A stretch of DNA of 64,000 nt from positions 62,001 to 126,000 of the forward strand of contig JAQSWY010000003.1 of assembly GCA_029266425.1 (NCBI GenBank). The letters run 5' to 3'. The position numbers and the translations under genes are program-made. The DNA is from Xanthobacteraceae bacterium (GTDB taxonomy: Bacteria > Pseudomonadota > Alphaproteobacteria > Rhizobiales > Xanthobacteraceae). The notes under the pieces are model-generated. The model ran no database searches. It was not told the DNA's origin and saw only the letters and a list, made by a program, of their open reading frames with translations. This document shows positions 1 through 9,548 of this stretch, piece by piece (the first letter of the stretch is position 1; each line of letters opens with the position of its first letter).

Positions 1-2790
1 GGCCTCAACATCGATGCCGAAGAGGCCGACCGGCTGGAGCTCTCGCTCGATCTGCTCGAGGCGCTGTGCTTCGACGAGGCGCTGAGCGGCTGGAACGGCA
101 TCGGCTTCGTGATCCAGGCCTACCAGAAGCGCTGCCCCACCGTAATCGACTTCCTGATCGATCTCGCCCGCCGCAGCGGCCGGCGCATCATGGTGCGCCT
201 CGTGAAGGGCGCCTATTGGGACAGCGAGATCAAGCGCGCTCAGGGAGATGGGCTGGAGGGCTTCCCGGTCTATACCCGCAAGGTGCACACCGACGTTTCG
301 TACCTCGCCTGCGCCCGCAAGCTCTTGGCCGCGCCCGACGCGGTGTTCCCGCAATTCGCCACCCACAATGCGCAGACGCTCGCAGCCGTAATGGAGATGG
401 CGGGCGCGAACTATTATGGCGGCCAGTACGAGTTCCAGTGCCTGCACGGCATGGGCGAGCCGCTCTATGAGGAAGTGGTCGGCAAGGAGAAGCTGAACCG
501 GCCCTGCCGCATCTATGCCCCGGTCGGCACCCACGAGACGCTGCTCGCCTATCTGGTGCGGCGCCTGTTGGAGAACGGCGCCAATTCCTCCTTCGTCAAC
601 CGCATCGCCGACGAGGATGTCTCGATCGACGAGCTGATCGCCGATCCAGTGGAGGTCGCCCGCGCCATCGAGCCGCTCGGCTCGCCGCACCCGCGCATCG
701 CCGCGCCCGCTGACCTGTTCGGCGCCGAGCGCCGCAACTCCGCCGGGCTCGATCTTTCCAACGAACAGCGCCTCGCCTCGCTCGCCGCGGCGCTGCTCGC
801 CGCGTCCGCCGCCCCGATCAAGGCGGTGCCGCTGCTCGGCGACGGCCCGGCTGTTGGCACCGCGCGGACCATCCTCAACCCCGCCGATCATCGCGACGAG
901 GTCGGCACAGTTGAGGACGCGACGCCCGAAATCGCCGCCCGCGCCATGGAACTGGCCGCCGGCGCACTGCCGATCTGGCAGTCGACCCAGCCTGCGGACC
1001 GCGCCCAGTGCCTCGCCCGCGCCGCCGACATCATGGAAGCGCGGCTGCCCTCGCTGCTCGGTGTGATTGTCCGCGAAGCCGGAAAATCATTGCCGAACGC
1101 GATCGGCGAGGTGCGCGAGGCGGTCGATTTCCTGCGCTATTACGGCGCGCAGGTGCGCGACGGCTTTTCCAATGACACCCACCGGCCGCTCGGCCCGGTG
1201 GTCTGCATCAGCCCGTGGAACTTCCCGCTCGCCATCTTCACCGGTCAGGTCGCGGCCGCGCTCGCCGCCGGCAATACGGTGCTGGCGAAGCCTGCCGAAG
1301 AGACCCCGCTGATCGCCAGCCTCGCGGTGAACATCCTGCGCGAGGCCGGCGTGCCGCCCGGCGCGGTGCAGTTGCTGCCCGGCGCCGGCGATGTCGGCGC
1401 GGCGCTGGTGGGCGATCCCCGCACCCGCGGGGTGATGTTCACCGGCTCCACCGAAGTCGCCCGGCTGATCCAGCGCCAGCTCGCCTCGCGGCTCAGCCCC
1501 GAAGGCCGCGCCATCCCCTTGATCGCCGAGACCGGCGGGCAGAATGCGATGATCGTGGATTCCTCCGCGCTCGCCGAGCAGGTAGTCGGCGACGTCATCA
1601 CCTCCGCCTTCGATTCCGCCGGCCAGCGCTGCTCGGCGCTGCGGGTGCTATGCCTGCAGGAGGATGTCGCCGATCGCATCCTCGCCATGCTGAAAGGCGC
1701 GCTGAACGAACTTGCACTCGGCAATCCGGTGCATCTTTCCACCGACACTGGCCCGGTCATCACCGGCGAGGCCAAGGGCACGATCGAGGAGCACATCGCC
1801 GCCATGCGCGAGGCCGGCCGCAGTGTCGAGCAGCTCGACATGCCGGTAGAGTGCGCGCACGGCACCTTCGTGCCGCCGACCTTGATCGAGATCGGCTCGC
1901 TCGCCGAGCTGAAGCGCGAGGTGTTCGGCCCGGTGCTGCACGTGCTGCGCTTCAAGCGGGCGCAGCTCGACAAGGTGATCGACGAAGTCAATGCCACCGG
2001 CTATGGCCTAACCTTCGGCCTGCACACCCGCATCGACGAGACCATCGCCCATGTCACCTCGAAGGTGGAGGCGGGCAATCTCTATGTAAACCGCAACATC
2101 ATCGGCGCCGTGGTCGGGGTGCAGCCCTTTGGCGGGCGCGGCCTTTCCGGCACCGGACCGAAGGCCGGCGGCCCGCTCTATCTGCGTCGCCTGCTCGCGG
2201 TGCGCCCCGACGAGCCGCCGCTGCCGCGCGTCGAGGCGCCGTCGCAGGTCAAGCTCTGGCTGGACCTCATCGGCAACGCCGCGGAGGCGCGCGGGGTGGA
2301 GCACGTCTTTGCCTGCACCCGCGTCGGCGCCACGGTGGAGCTTGCCGGGCCGGTGGGCGAGCGCAATGTCTACACGCTCGCCCCGCGCGGCACCGTGCTG
2401 TGCCACGCCCGCACCGAGTGCGGCCTCGCGATCCAGGTGGCCGCGGCGCTGGCGACCGGGAACCGCGCCTTGATCGACGCCACGGCGCCGGCCGGCACCA
2501 CGCCCTTCAACCTGACGCCGGGCCTGCGCGGCCTGGTCTCCGTGGCGCGCAACCGCAGCGCAGCCAATTTCGACGTCGCGCTGTTCGAAGGCGATGGGGA
2601 CGGGCTGCAGGCGCTGAACGAGGAAATGGCGGAGCGGCCGGGTGGCATCGTCCAGGTCCATGGCGCCACCTCGGCCGGGCTGGCGAGCGGCGGCGAGAGC
2701 TACCCGCTGGAAATGCTTGTCGAGGAGCGTTCGATCAGCACCAACACCGCGGCCGCGGGCGGCAATGCCAGCCTGATGACGATCGGGTGA
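1..2790 (+). CDS. putA: Bifunctional proline dehydrogenase / P5C dehydrogenase PutA, 3' part
   Basis: PutA oxidises proline to pyrroline-5-carboxylate with FAD and then to glutamate with NAD. The frame is open from base 1, so the N-terminal part lies outside the window. Visible residues 1-190 are the end of the proline dehydrogenase barrel, with RLVKGAYWDSEIKRAQ and the RRLLENGANSSF segment. The aldehyde dehydrogenase domain follows, with the CISPWNFPLAIFTGQ and IAETGGQNA motifs and the catalytic Cys at visible residue 544 (GQRCSALR). The extreme C-terminus keeps the PutA signature ending NTAAAGGNASLMTIG. The stop is followed by a REP-like palindrome. The assignment is secure; only the start is missing. 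Confidence 0.96.
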   Translation, partial: GLNIDAEEADRLELSLDLLEALCFDEALSGWNGIGFVIQAYQKRCPTVIDFLIDLARRSGRRIMVRLVKGAYWDSEIKRAQGDGLEGFPVYTRKVHTDVSYLACARKLLAAPDAVFPQFATHNAQTLAAVMEMAGANYYGGQYEFQCLHGMGEPLYEEVVGKEKLNRPCRIYAPVGTHETLLAYLVRRLLENGANSSFVNRIADEDVSIDELIADPVEVARAIEPLGSPHPRIAAPADLFGAERRNSAGLDLSNEQRLASLAAALLAASAAPIKAVPLLGDGPAVGTARTILNPADHRDEVGTVEDATPEIAARAMELAAGALPIWQSTQPADRAQCLARAADIMEARLPSLLGVIVREAGKSLPNAIGEVREAVDFLRYYGAQVRDGFSNDTHRPLGPVVCISPWNFPLAIFTGQVAAALAAGNTVLAKPAEETPLIASLAVNILREAGVPPGAVQLLPGAGDVGAALVGDPRTRGVMFTGSTEVARLIQRQLASRLSPEGRAIPLIAETGGQNAMIVDSSALAEQVVGDVITSAFDSAGQRCSALRVLCLQEDVADRILAMLKGALNELALGNPVHLSTDTGPVITGEAKGTIEEHIAAMREAGRSVEQLDMPVECAHGTFVPPTLIEIGSLAELKREVFGPVLHVLRFKRAQLDKVIDEVNATGYGLTFGLHTRIDETIAHVTSKVEAGNLYVNRNIIGAVVGVQPFGGRGLSGTGPKAGGPLYLRRLLAVRPDEPPLPRVEAPSQVKLWLDLIGNAAEARGVEHVFACTRVGATVELAGPVGERNVYTLAPRGTVLCHARTECGLAIQVAAALATGNRALIDATAPAGTTPFNLTPGLRGLVSVARNRSAANFDVALFEGDGDGLQALNEEMAERPGGIVQVHGATSAGLASGGESYPLEMLVEERSISTNTAAAGGNASLMTIG

Positions 2791-2830
2791 GAGGGTCGGT
2801 GATGCCGGTGGATCGCAGTACCCAAATGGG

Positions 2831-2924
2831 CCGTCGTCCCCGGGCCTGACCCGGGGATCCACGTCGTTGACGCGAGCGCAACCGTGGATGGCCGGGACAA
2901 GTGTTTAGTCCGGAGACATGACGG
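2831..2924. repeat. REP-like palindromic intergenic element
   Basis: A GC-rich element begins CCGTCGTCCCCGGG and ends ATGACGG. Internal inverted segments (CCCCGGG/CCCGGGG, GGATCCACG/CGTGGATGG) allow a long hairpin. A related element lies at 49924-50009. It sits just after putA and may end its transcript. Confidence 0.7.
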
Positions 2925-2971
2925 TGGAAAAGCAGCGCATCGAACTCCGCCGCGACGTGTGCGGTTGGCCT

Positions 2972-3412
2972 CTAGTTCCCGTCCTTCCCCGAGATGGCCT
3001 GCTTCAAGTCCTCCAGCTCCTCGCAGCCCGTCGGACAGAGCCTCGTCAATATGGCGAACTGCTCCCTAGCCTTTTCGATCTGGTTGGTCTCGACATAAAG
3101 CTCGCCGAGATATTCCCGTGCGCTCTTGTGGTCCGGATCGAGCTCCAGCGCCTTGGTGTAATAGGTCAGCGCGTTCGTGTAGTCGCCGGTCTTGCGCAAG
3201 GTGAAGCCGAGGAGGTTGTAGACATCGGCATCCGCATTGTCCCTGGCGAGCTCGCGCAGCTCCGCCAGCGCCGCCGCGTAATCCTTCGCCCGGATCTTCG
3301 CCCGCACCCAGTCGAGATCGTTGTCAGTGACCGATTTCCAGGCATCGACCGCGAGAGCCGGAGCCGCAGACATGGCCAACGCCAGAGCGACGCCGACGGC
3401 GCGCGCACGCAT
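2972..3412 (-). CDS. Small exported TPR-repeat protein
   Basis: The product is about 146 residues. It has a signal peptide (hydrophobic run ending APALA) followed by at least two tetratricopeptide repeats, with the motif ALTYYTKALELDPDHKSA in the middle. TPR proteins scaffold protein contacts, here probably in the periplasm. I chose the ATG at 3412 because it puts the Arg-rich start of the signal peptide first; an ATG at 3433 adds seven unlikely residues. Two Cys near the C-terminus (CPTGCEEL) could form a disulphide. The specific role is unknown. The next gene on the strand, the nuclease at 3447, reads in the same direction and could be co-transcribed. Confidence 0.8.
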   Translation of the reverse strand: MRARAVGVALALAMSAAPALAVDAWKSVTDNDLDWVRAKIRAKDYAAALAELRELARDNADADVYNLLGFTLRKTGDYTNALTYYTKALELDPDHKSAREYLGELYVETNQIEKAREQFAILTRLCPTGCEELEDLKQAISGKDGN

Positions 3413-3446
3413 ATAGGTGACTGCACCCGGCATGGACCTGTCTCCG

Positions 3447-4283
3447 CTAGGGCACCGGGCAGCGGCCGGCGGCGAACGCCGCGTTCAGCATGATCGCCAG
3501 CCTCAGGCCGGCAAGCCCGAGCCGCTGGTCGAGCAGGGCGAGGTGCGCCTTCCGATAAGCATCGTCGAGCACGATATTGGTCGGCACCGATTTCATCAGC
3601 CCGACCGCGAGGCGGTGGCTGTCATTGGCCCAGTCGACGGTCGTGCCGGCGTTCACCATGGTCATGTCGGCGATCTTCAGCCACCCGGCCTCCAGCCGGT
3701 CGACAAAGCCGCCCCAGGACCATGTGGTCTTGTCGATCAGGGTTTCGTCCCACGCCTGATGCAGATTGGCGTTGAACGGCAGGTCGCCATGGACGCCCTC
3801 CTGGGTGACGATGGTGACCTCGACGCCATTGGCACCGCGCTCGTCCTCGATGGCGTGCAGGGGTTGGTGCAGGTCGCCGACGAGGTGCACCAGGAATTTC
3901 AGCGCGCGCGCCCGCTGCTCGACCGGCAGGGTCGGACAGGCGAGGACACCCATGTCCCGCTCGATGGCGGCGATGATGCAGTCGCCCTGCCCCTCGATCA
4001 ACTTGCAGTCGCGCGCCGCGTCATAGGTCGGCGCGGACCCGGGGATGGAGACGAAGTGCCAGCGCATCGTGGTGGGATCGGTGGCGCGGACGTCATCCGC
4101 CCAACTCCCGATCGAGGCAAGCGACGCACCCGGTCCCAGAAGCTCGGCGACGCCCTTCTGCGCGGCGGGATCGAGCCGGCGCTGCGCGATCTCGCCGACG
4201 ATGGAATGTCCGGAACTGCCCCAGGCAAAGGCGGAATTGCAGGCGGCAAGGAGAAGCGTCGCGGCGAGAACGATCCTGAGCAT
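3447..4283 (-). CDS. S1/P1-type zinc-dependent nuclease, secreted
   Basis: The protein has 278 residues. After the signal peptide the mature chain would start at Trp21 (WGSSGH), which in this family uses its free N-terminus as a zinc ligand. Further ligand motifs follow: SWADD, WHFV, VHLVGDLHQPLH and NLHQAWD. Such enzymes cleave single-stranded nucleic acid and some have 3'-nucleotidase or phospholipase activity. The ATG at 4283 has a clear AGGAGG upstream, so longer starts are rejected. The signal sequence also contains a lipobox-like LAAC before the Trp. Lipidation there would leave extra residues ahead of Trp21, so ordinary signal peptidase cleavage seems more likely. Confidence 0.9.
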   Translation of the reverse strand: MLRIVLAATLLLAACNSAFAWGSSGHSIVGEIAQRRLDPAAQKGVAELLGPGASLASIGSWADDVRATDPTTMRWHFVSIPGSAPTYDAARDCKLIEGQGDCIIAAIERDMGVLACPTLPVEQRARALKFLVHLVGDLHQPLHAIEDERGANGVEVTIVTQEGVHGDLPFNANLHQAWDETLIDKTTWSWGGFVDRLEAGWLKIADMTMVNAGTTVDWANDSHRLAVGLMKSVPTNIVLDDAYRKAHLALLDQRLGLAGLRLAIMLNAAFAAGRCPVP

Positions 4284-4525
4284 GGTCGAGGGCCTCCTGT
4301 GAGGAACCTTGGCCTGAGATTTCACCAGGCAGGTGTCAGCCTTGCGACATCGAGTGTGTGACGATCCCAAGGGCGACCAGCCACCATGCCCAGCGCCATG
4401 GCAAGACACCAAGGGCGGGACGGCGCAAACAACGGCTTTGCGGGCACGCCTGCCCATGCCGGACAATCATCGCCTCGAATCAGGATCGTCCGTCCACTGA
4501 CGACCGCCAACTTCTACATACAGTG

Positions 4526-4575
4526 GTAACCTCCCAAGGGGGGATTGCCAGTAACCCCTCCAGGGGGATAGGATA
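4526..4575. promoter_or_regulatory. Tandem G-tract operator for the CsoR/RcnR-type regulator
   Basis: Two adjacent 25-bp units start at 4526 and 4551, each beginning GTAACC and carrying a C-tract followed by a G-tract (CCTCCCAAGGGGGG and CCCCTCCAGGGGG). This matches the C/G-tract operators known for CsoR/RcnR-family repressors. The second unit ends only 5 bp before the sensor gene, so binding would block transcription or initiation. Confidence 0.75.
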
Positions 4576-4580
4576 CTGAC

Positions 4581-4862
4581 ATGAGCGAGCAGCCTCACAT
4601 CCACGAGACCCACCCGGACATCATCAAGCGTCTCAAGCGGGCGGACGGGCATCTGCGCAGCGTCATCGAGATGATGGAGGCCGGCCGGCCCTGTCTCGAC
4701 ATCGCCCAGCAGCTCCACGCCGTCGAGAAGGCGATCATCCAGGCGAAGAAGACCCTTATCCAGGACCATCTGGATCATTGCCTGGATGGCATGGGGTCGC
4801 CGCCGGCGCGGGATCAGAGGCACTCGATCGACGAGTTCAAGAACATCATCAAATACCTCTGA
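4581..4862 (+). CDS. CsoR/RcnR-family metal-sensing repressor
   Basis: A 93-residue all-helical repressor of the CsoR/RcnR/FrmR family. Metal binding releases these proteins from G-tract operators. The positions matching the ligand set are Cys38, His63 and Cys67, with the same 25- and 4-residue spacing as the Cu(I) trio of CsoR and as the nickel sensor InrS; E. coli RcnR has His at the last position. Extra His residues occur at 6, 8, 11 and 24. The neighbour downstream is a nickel/cobalt exporter, so sensing of Ni or Co is inferred from context. The tandem operator just upstream implies autoregulation, and the exporter starts 7 bp after the stop. Confidence 0.88.
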   Translation: MSEQPHIHETHPDIIKRLKRADGHLRSVIEMMEAGRPCLDIAQQLHAVEKAIIQAKKTLIQDHLDHCLDGMGSPPARDQRHSIDEFKNIIKYL

Positions 4863-4869
4863 GGTCCCG

Positions 4870-6108
4870 ATGCCCGATTTCGCCGAGCTGCTCCAGCAGA
4901 GCGCCGCACACGCCTGGCTGTTCATCCCAAGCGCCATTCTTCTGGGCGCTTTGCATGGGCTGGAACCTGGCCATTCCAAGACCATGATGGCGGCTTTCAT
5001 CGTCGCCGTTCGCGGCACGGTGGCTCAGGCGGTTTTGCTGGGGCTGGCTGCGACGGTCTCCCACACGCTGGTCGTCTGGGTGATCGCCATCGGCGGCATG
5101 TACATCTGGCAGGGCATCGCACCGGAGACCTTCGAGCCTTACCTGCAATTCGTCTCGGCGCTTATCATCATCGCCATGGCGCTCTGGATGCTGTGGCGCA
5201 CCTATGAGGACCAGCAGCGCGCCAAGGCGGCGTCCGGGCACGGCCATGCGCAAGAGGGCCACTCCCACGGGCACGGGCACTCTCATGACCACGGACACGG
5301 CCACGACCATGGACACGATCACCGGCACGGCCATTGCCATGCACCGTCCGATATCCGGATGATCGACACCGGCCACGGCCTGCACAAGCTGGAGCTGCAC
5401 GACCATGGCGGCAGCGATGCGCATTGGCGCTTCAGCCCCGAGCGGGGCAAGCCCTGGACGGCGCGCGAGGTCGTCATCACCGCAGAGCGGCCGGACGGGC
5501 GCGCCCAGAAATTCAGCTTCGTCGAGCGCGACGGCTACATCGAGAGCCTCGAGGCGATCAAACGCCCCTTCGACTTCATGGTCCGTATCCAGCTTGGCCA
5601 TGGAAACCACTCGCACGATTTCGACGTGTCGTTCCTGAAGAGCACCGAAGGCCACGACCACATGCATGAGGAGCTGCGTGGCCTCGAAGTCGGCACCGAC
5701 GGCTTTCAGGATGCGCACGAGCTTGCCCATGCCAACGATATCCGCCGCCGTTTCGCCGATCGGAACGTGACCACCGGTCAGATCGTGCTGTTCGGCCTCA
5801 CCGGCGGGCTCATCCCCTGCCCGGCGGCGATCACGGTGCTGCTGCTCTGTCTGCAGCTGAAACAATTCACCCTCGGCTTCGGGCTGGTGCTGTGCTTCTC
5901 GATCGGCCTCGCCATCACCCTCGTCGCGGTCGGCGCGGCCGCAGCCTTGAGCGTGCAGCACGCGACCAAGCGGTTCACATGGTTCTCGACCTTCGCCCGC
6001 CGCGCTCCGTATTTCTCCAGCATCCTGCTGGTCGCGGTCGGCCTCTATGTCGGCTGGCACGGCTGGACCGGCATCGAGGCCCTGGCCGCGAACCCGCCGA
6101 GCGCATGA
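4870..6108 (+). CDS. Nickel/cobalt efflux protein, NicO/RcnA family
   Basis: A 412-residue inner-membrane protein. The first membrane segments carry the family motif [11 protein letters not shown]. Residues about 123-158 form a cytoplasmic loop extremely rich in His (alternating GH, SH, DH). A soluble stretch follows, and then further membrane segments with [13 protein letters not shown]. This is the RcnA-type layout for Ni/Co export. The start at 4870 follows a GAGG and lies 7 bp after the sensor gene, so both are one operon. A longer open frame from 4786 overlaps the sensor gene and is rejected. Confidence 0.92.
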   Translation: MPDFAELLQQSAAHAWLFIPSAILLGALHGLEPGHSKTMMAAFIVAVRGTVAQAVLLGLAATVSHTLVVWVIAIGGMYIWQGIAPETFEPYLQFVSALIIIAMALWMLWRTYEDQQRAKAASGHGHAQEGHSHGHGHSHDHGHGHDHGHDHRHGHCHAPSDIRMIDTGHGLHKLELHDHGGSDAHWRFSPERGKPWTAREVVITAERPDGRAQKFSFVERDGYIESLEAIKRPFDFMVRIQLGHGNHSHDFDVSFLKSTEGHDHMHEELRGLEVGTDGFQDAHELAHANDIRRRFADRNVTTGQIVLFGLTGGLIPCPAAITVLLLCLQLKQFTLGFGLVLCFSIGLAITLVAVGAAAALSVQHATKRFTWFSTFARRAPYFSSILLVAVGLYVGWHGWTGIEALAANPPSA

Positions 6109-6147
6109 CGGCAATGCCGTGCCTCTGGCGACGTTCGCAAGCTGCCG

Positions 6148-6582
6148 ATGGCTGACCTTGCCGTTTACGGCGGTCTCTTCCTCGCGGCCTTCGCCGCAGC
6201 GACCATCCTGCCGATGCAGTCCGAGGCGGCATTGGTCGGATTGCTGCTGGCGGGCTATCCGCCATGGTTGCTGATTACGGTCGCGAGTGCCGGCAATGTG
6301 CTCGGATCCGTCATCAACTGGCTATTGGGGCGCGCTCTTGAGCGCTTCCGGCACGAACGCTGGTTCCCGGCGAGCGACGCAGCGCTCGACCGGGCCAAGG
6401 GCTGGTATCGGCGCTATGGCAAGTGGTCGCTTCTGCTGAGCTGGGTACCCGTTATCGGCGATCCGCTGACCGTGGTCGCCGGCGTGCTGCGCGAGCCGCT
6501 TCCGGTCTTCCTTACGCTGGTGGCGATAGCGAAGATCGGCCGCTACCTCGCGCTCGCCGGCTTGACGCTGGGCTGGGGCTGA
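6148..6582 (+). CDS. YqaA/DedA-like small membrane protein
   Basis: A 144-residue protein with several hydrophobic segments and the conserved patterns ATILPMQSEA, NVLGSVINWLLG and WVPVIGDPLTVVAGVLR, typical of the YqaA branch of the DedA/SNARE-associated family. Members are thought to act in lipid or envelope homeostasis; the exact substrate here is unknown. It lies 40 bp after the metal exporter on the same strand and may be the last gene of that operon, but nothing in the sequence ties it to metal transport. Confidence 0.82.
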   Translation: MADLAVYGGLFLAAFAAATILPMQSEAALVGLLLAGYPPWLLITVASAGNVLGSVINWLLGRALERFRHERWFPASDAALDRAKGWYRRYGKWSLLLSWVPVIGDPLTVVAGVLREPLPVFLTLVAIAKIGRYLALAGLTLGWG

Positions 6583-6699
6583 GCGGCCGCTCAGGAGATC
6601 GGCGAAGCGACGGCTGCGAATCGGCCTGGGCCCCTCGCCGCTCCTGCGGTGCGCTGGCAGCTCAAGCAGCCGTCGAAATGGTTCTTCCCTGCAGAAGCT

Positions 6700-8553
6700 T
6701 CATGCAACCCCAAACACTACAGGAGGGCGGTCCGATCGCTGTTGCCGGGCGAGCAGGCGCTGGAATGTACTTTCTCTCTTGCTCAGAAGCTCGGTGGGGG
6801 ATCCCTCCTCGATCACCCGGCCCTCGTGAAGACAGATCACGTGATCCGCGGCGCGGAGCGTCTCCAGCCGATGGGTGATGATGAGGATGGTGCGTCCGGC
6901 GAACCGGGTTGCGAGATTGGCGCGGATGCTCTGCTCGATCTCGTGATCCAGCGCGCTGGTCGCCTCGTCGAGGATCAGCAGATCCGGATCGCGCAGGATC
7001 GCCCGTGCCAACCCGATCCGCTGCCTTTGCCCGCCCGAGAGATTAAGGCCCTGCTGGCCGATCCAGGTTTCGAAACCGGACGACGATCGCGCCACGATCT
7101 CCATCACGCCGGCAGCTTCGGCGGCGGACGTGACCTCCGCTTCGCTGGCTTCGGGCCGGGCCATCCGGATGTTGTCGGCGATCGTGCCATCGATCAGGTC
7201 GACGTCCTGGCCCGCGATCGCGACCCGCGACAGCCAGTCGGTGCGCAGCAGATCTTGAAGCACGTCGCCGTCGACCAGGATGCTGCCGGCATCCGGCTCA
7301 TAGAGCCTGAGCAGCAGATTGACGATCGTGGTCTTGCCGGCGCCGCTTGCCCCCACGATCGCCGTGGTGGAGCCGGTGCGGATCGTGAACCTCGCCCGGT
7401 CCAAAGCCGGCAGGCTGCCGCCCATATAGGTGAATGACACGTCGTCGAAGACGATCGATTCACGGAATTGCTCGAACGGGTATTGTCCAGGGGAGACGTA
7501 TCGCTTGTCCGCCGTCTCCAGCATGTTCAGCACGGAACGAATCGGGAGTTCGAGCTGGGCGATATAGAGCAGGTTGCTCTCGAACTCCCGGACATGGGGC
7601 TGCAGCCGGTAGAGCAGGGCCACCGCCGCCAAAGTGGTGGCGAAGCTGGCGCCCATTGGCTGCGCCAGCCCGACGATCAGGCAGAGCAAAGCGAGATAGC
7701 CGATCTCGGTTGCCGGATTGACGAGGCCATAGAGCAATTCGAGCCGGAATGCGTTGCGCCGTGCTTCCGCGGCGACCCCTCGGAATGCTGTGTGTTGTCG
7801 CGCTTCCTGTCCAAAAGCGCGAATCGTGCGCATCCCCTGCAACGTCACCAGAATTCTGTCGGCCAGGCGCTGATTGACGTCGTGAGTCTCCTTGCCCAGG
7901 CGCCGGACCGGCGCGTACAGAAAGCGCAATCCCGCGGAAAGCAGGACCGAGCCGACCAGCGCGATCAGGGTGACGCGCCAGGAAAGGATGAGCAGGAAAG
8001 CAACGAAGATGATGATGGAGCAGAGATTGATGAAGATCCGGGTGAGCCGGACGTAGGCATCCGCAACGGCCCAGGACTCCTTCGCCAAGATGTCCAGGAG
8101 ATGCGCCTGCTCGTGACTCCGGATGAAGTCGTAGGACGTGTACAGGTACTGACGGTGAAGGTTGTTGTGGACGGTCTCGTTGACGCGCGCCTGAACCGAG
8201 GCGCCGATTACGCGATAGAGATAACTGAGCAGTCCTTTCGCCGCGATCAGCGCCAGGATGATCAGGCTGAGCAACCCGGCGCTGCCGATATGCGCCAGCA
8301 GCATCTCGTAGAGCCGGCCGACCACGCCCCCCACCGCGATCGCATCGCCGGCGCGACCCATGGCCGAATAGATGAAGAGAACGACAAGGGTGATGCCGAT
8401 GGTTTCGGTGAAGGAGACGGCCAGGCCGAGCATGATCAGGACCGGTGCCGGCCAACGGCGTTCGGTCGCCAGCGAGATCACCCGCCGAAGATCGGCCAGC
8501 AGCGCGTGTCGCGAGCGCCGCGATCCGCGGCTCGATGGCGCTTCCGTCTTCAT
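6700..8553 (-). CDS. ABC exporter, fused permease and ATPase, polysaccharide cluster
   Basis: A 617-residue half-transporter with an N-terminal six-helix membrane domain (about residues 40-330) and a C-terminal ATPase with Walker A GASGAGKTT, signature LSGGQRQR and Walker B LLILDEATSALD. It is of the MsbA/type I exporter kind. The ATG at 8553 overlaps the stop of the upstream glycosyltransferase as ATGA, so translation is coupled. It is the last gene of the 11.1-6.7 kb operon, which suggests export of a lipid-linked or surface saccharide made by that cluster. Confidence 0.9.
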   Translation of the reverse strand: MKTEAPSSRGSRRSRHALLADLRRVISLATERRWPAPVLIMLGLAVSFTETIGITLVVLFIYSAMGRAGDAIAVGGVVGRLYEMLLAHIGSAGLLSLIILALIAAKGLLSYLYRVIGASVQARVNETVHNNLHRQYLYTSYDFIRSHEQAHLLDILAKESWAVADAYVRLTRIFINLCSIIIFVAFLLILSWRVTLIALVGSVLLSAGLRFLYAPVRRLGKETHDVNQRLADRILVTLQGMRTIRAFGQEARQHTAFRGVAAEARRNAFRLELLYGLVNPATEIGYLALLCLIVGLAQPMGASFATTLAAVALLYRLQPHVREFESNLLYIAQLELPIRSVLNMLETADKRYVSPGQYPFEQFRESIVFDDVSFTYMGGSLPALDRARFTIRTGSTTAIVGASGAGKTTIVNLLLRLYEPDAGSILVDGDVLQDLLRTDWLSRVAIAGQDVDLIDGTIADNIRMARPEASEAEVTSAAEAAGVMEIVARSSSGFETWIGQQGLNLSGGQRQRIGLARAILRDPDLLILDEATSALDHEIEQSIRANLATRFAGRTILIITHRLETLRAADHVICLHEGRVIEEGSPTELLSKRESTFQRLLARQQRSDRPPVVFGVA

Positions 8554-9548
8554 TCTGAAACGGGCCCAGGATCGCCGATGGTAAAGCGGACCGGACTGAT
8601 CCGCTGATCGACGGTGGGGGCGCGATCCAGTGCGCGGCGCACCCGGCGCCAGGCCCGCGCCATCGCGCGCCTTAAGAGGCGATAACCGAAGACTTGAGGC
8701 GCGGTCTGCGGGCCAAGCAGGGCCAGAGTCAGCCGCAGAACATGCCGCCAGCGCCGCGTATGGTAGGCCCGTTCCAGCAGCCACAACGTGTACCGGATGC
8801 CGCCCGCGGTGATCTCGCGGCTCAGTTCCGGATTTCGCTCGTGCATCTCCCGTGCGACGATCACCCGGGATCGGTGCATCTGGCAGTAGTCGCTGGACAT
8901 GTTGTCGGGTAGCTGGCGGTAGCCGGTGAGGCTGTCCGCGACCAAGGCGAAGTGGTATTTCTCGGCGATGCGGAAATAGAGCAGGAGGTCCTCGCAGCCT
9001 TGGGCCTTTCGTGCGCGCAGCGAGGGATCATAGCCGCCGGCCTCCAGCACCGCCGACCTCCGCATCAGCGCCGAGCTGCCATTGCCGACGAAGTTGCCGA
9101 AGCAGATCGGCCCCAGCACGTCGCCGCATTCCATCGGACGGGCCATGCCCCTGACGTTGCCATCGGAGTCAATATGAGCGTACCAGGTGTAGACCAGCCC
9201 GACCCGCTCCCCACCTTCCCGTAGGGCCCGAAGCTGCCGTTCGATCTTATCCGGGGACCAAAGGTCGTCGGCATCAACCGGCGCGATGATCTCGCCTTTG
9301 GATTCGGCGATGCCGCGGTTCCGCGCCGCGGCCACGCCGGCGTTCTCCTGGGAGATGAGGCGTAGGCGGGGATCCTGCTCGGCGTGGCGCTGCGCGATCT
9401 CCACGGTGGCATCCTTCGATCCGTCATCGACCACCAGTATCTCGATCTCGCCGTGGGTCTGGGACCGGATGCTGCGCAGGGTCTCATCCAGTGTTTCGGC
9501 TGCGTTGTAGGCCGGTATGATGACGGAGACGAGGTCGTTGCCGATCAT
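8550..9548 (-). CDS. Family 2 glycosyltransferase
   Basis: A 332-residue GT-A fold transferase. The N-terminus (VSVIIPAYNAAETL), DDGSKDAT and the nucleotide-sugar site PVDADD are clear. The C-terminal third contains the acceptor region and two helices. It overlaps its neighbours on both sides by ATGA, upstream at 9545-9548 and downstream at 8550-8553. It probably adds a sugar to an exopolysaccharide or lipid-linked glycan; donor and acceptor cannot be told. Confidence 0.9.
   Translation of the reverse strand: MIGNDLVSVIIPAYNAAETLDETLRSIRSQTHGEIEILVVDDGSKDATVEIAQRHAEQDPRLRLISQENAGVAAARNRGIAESKGEIIAPVDADDLWSPDKIERQLRALREGGERVGLVYTWYAHIDSDGNVRGMARPMECGDVLGPICFGNFVGNGSSALMRRSAVLEAGGYDPSLRARKAQGCEDLLLYFRIAEKYHFALVADSLTGYRQLPDNMSSDYCQMHRSRVIVAREMHERNPELSREITAGGIRYTLWLLERAYHTRRWRHVLRLTLALLGPQTAPQVFGYRLLRRAMARAWRRVRRALDRAPTVDQRISPVRFTIGDPGPVSE

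Noticed and set aside
1215-2849. A second long plus-strand frame overlapping putA
   Set aside because: It has an Arg-rich translation without motifs; PutA signatures are all in the other frame.
5334-5669. A small gene inside the Ni/Co exporter gene
   Set aside because: It is an out-of-frame shadow caused by the repetitive His-codon stretch.
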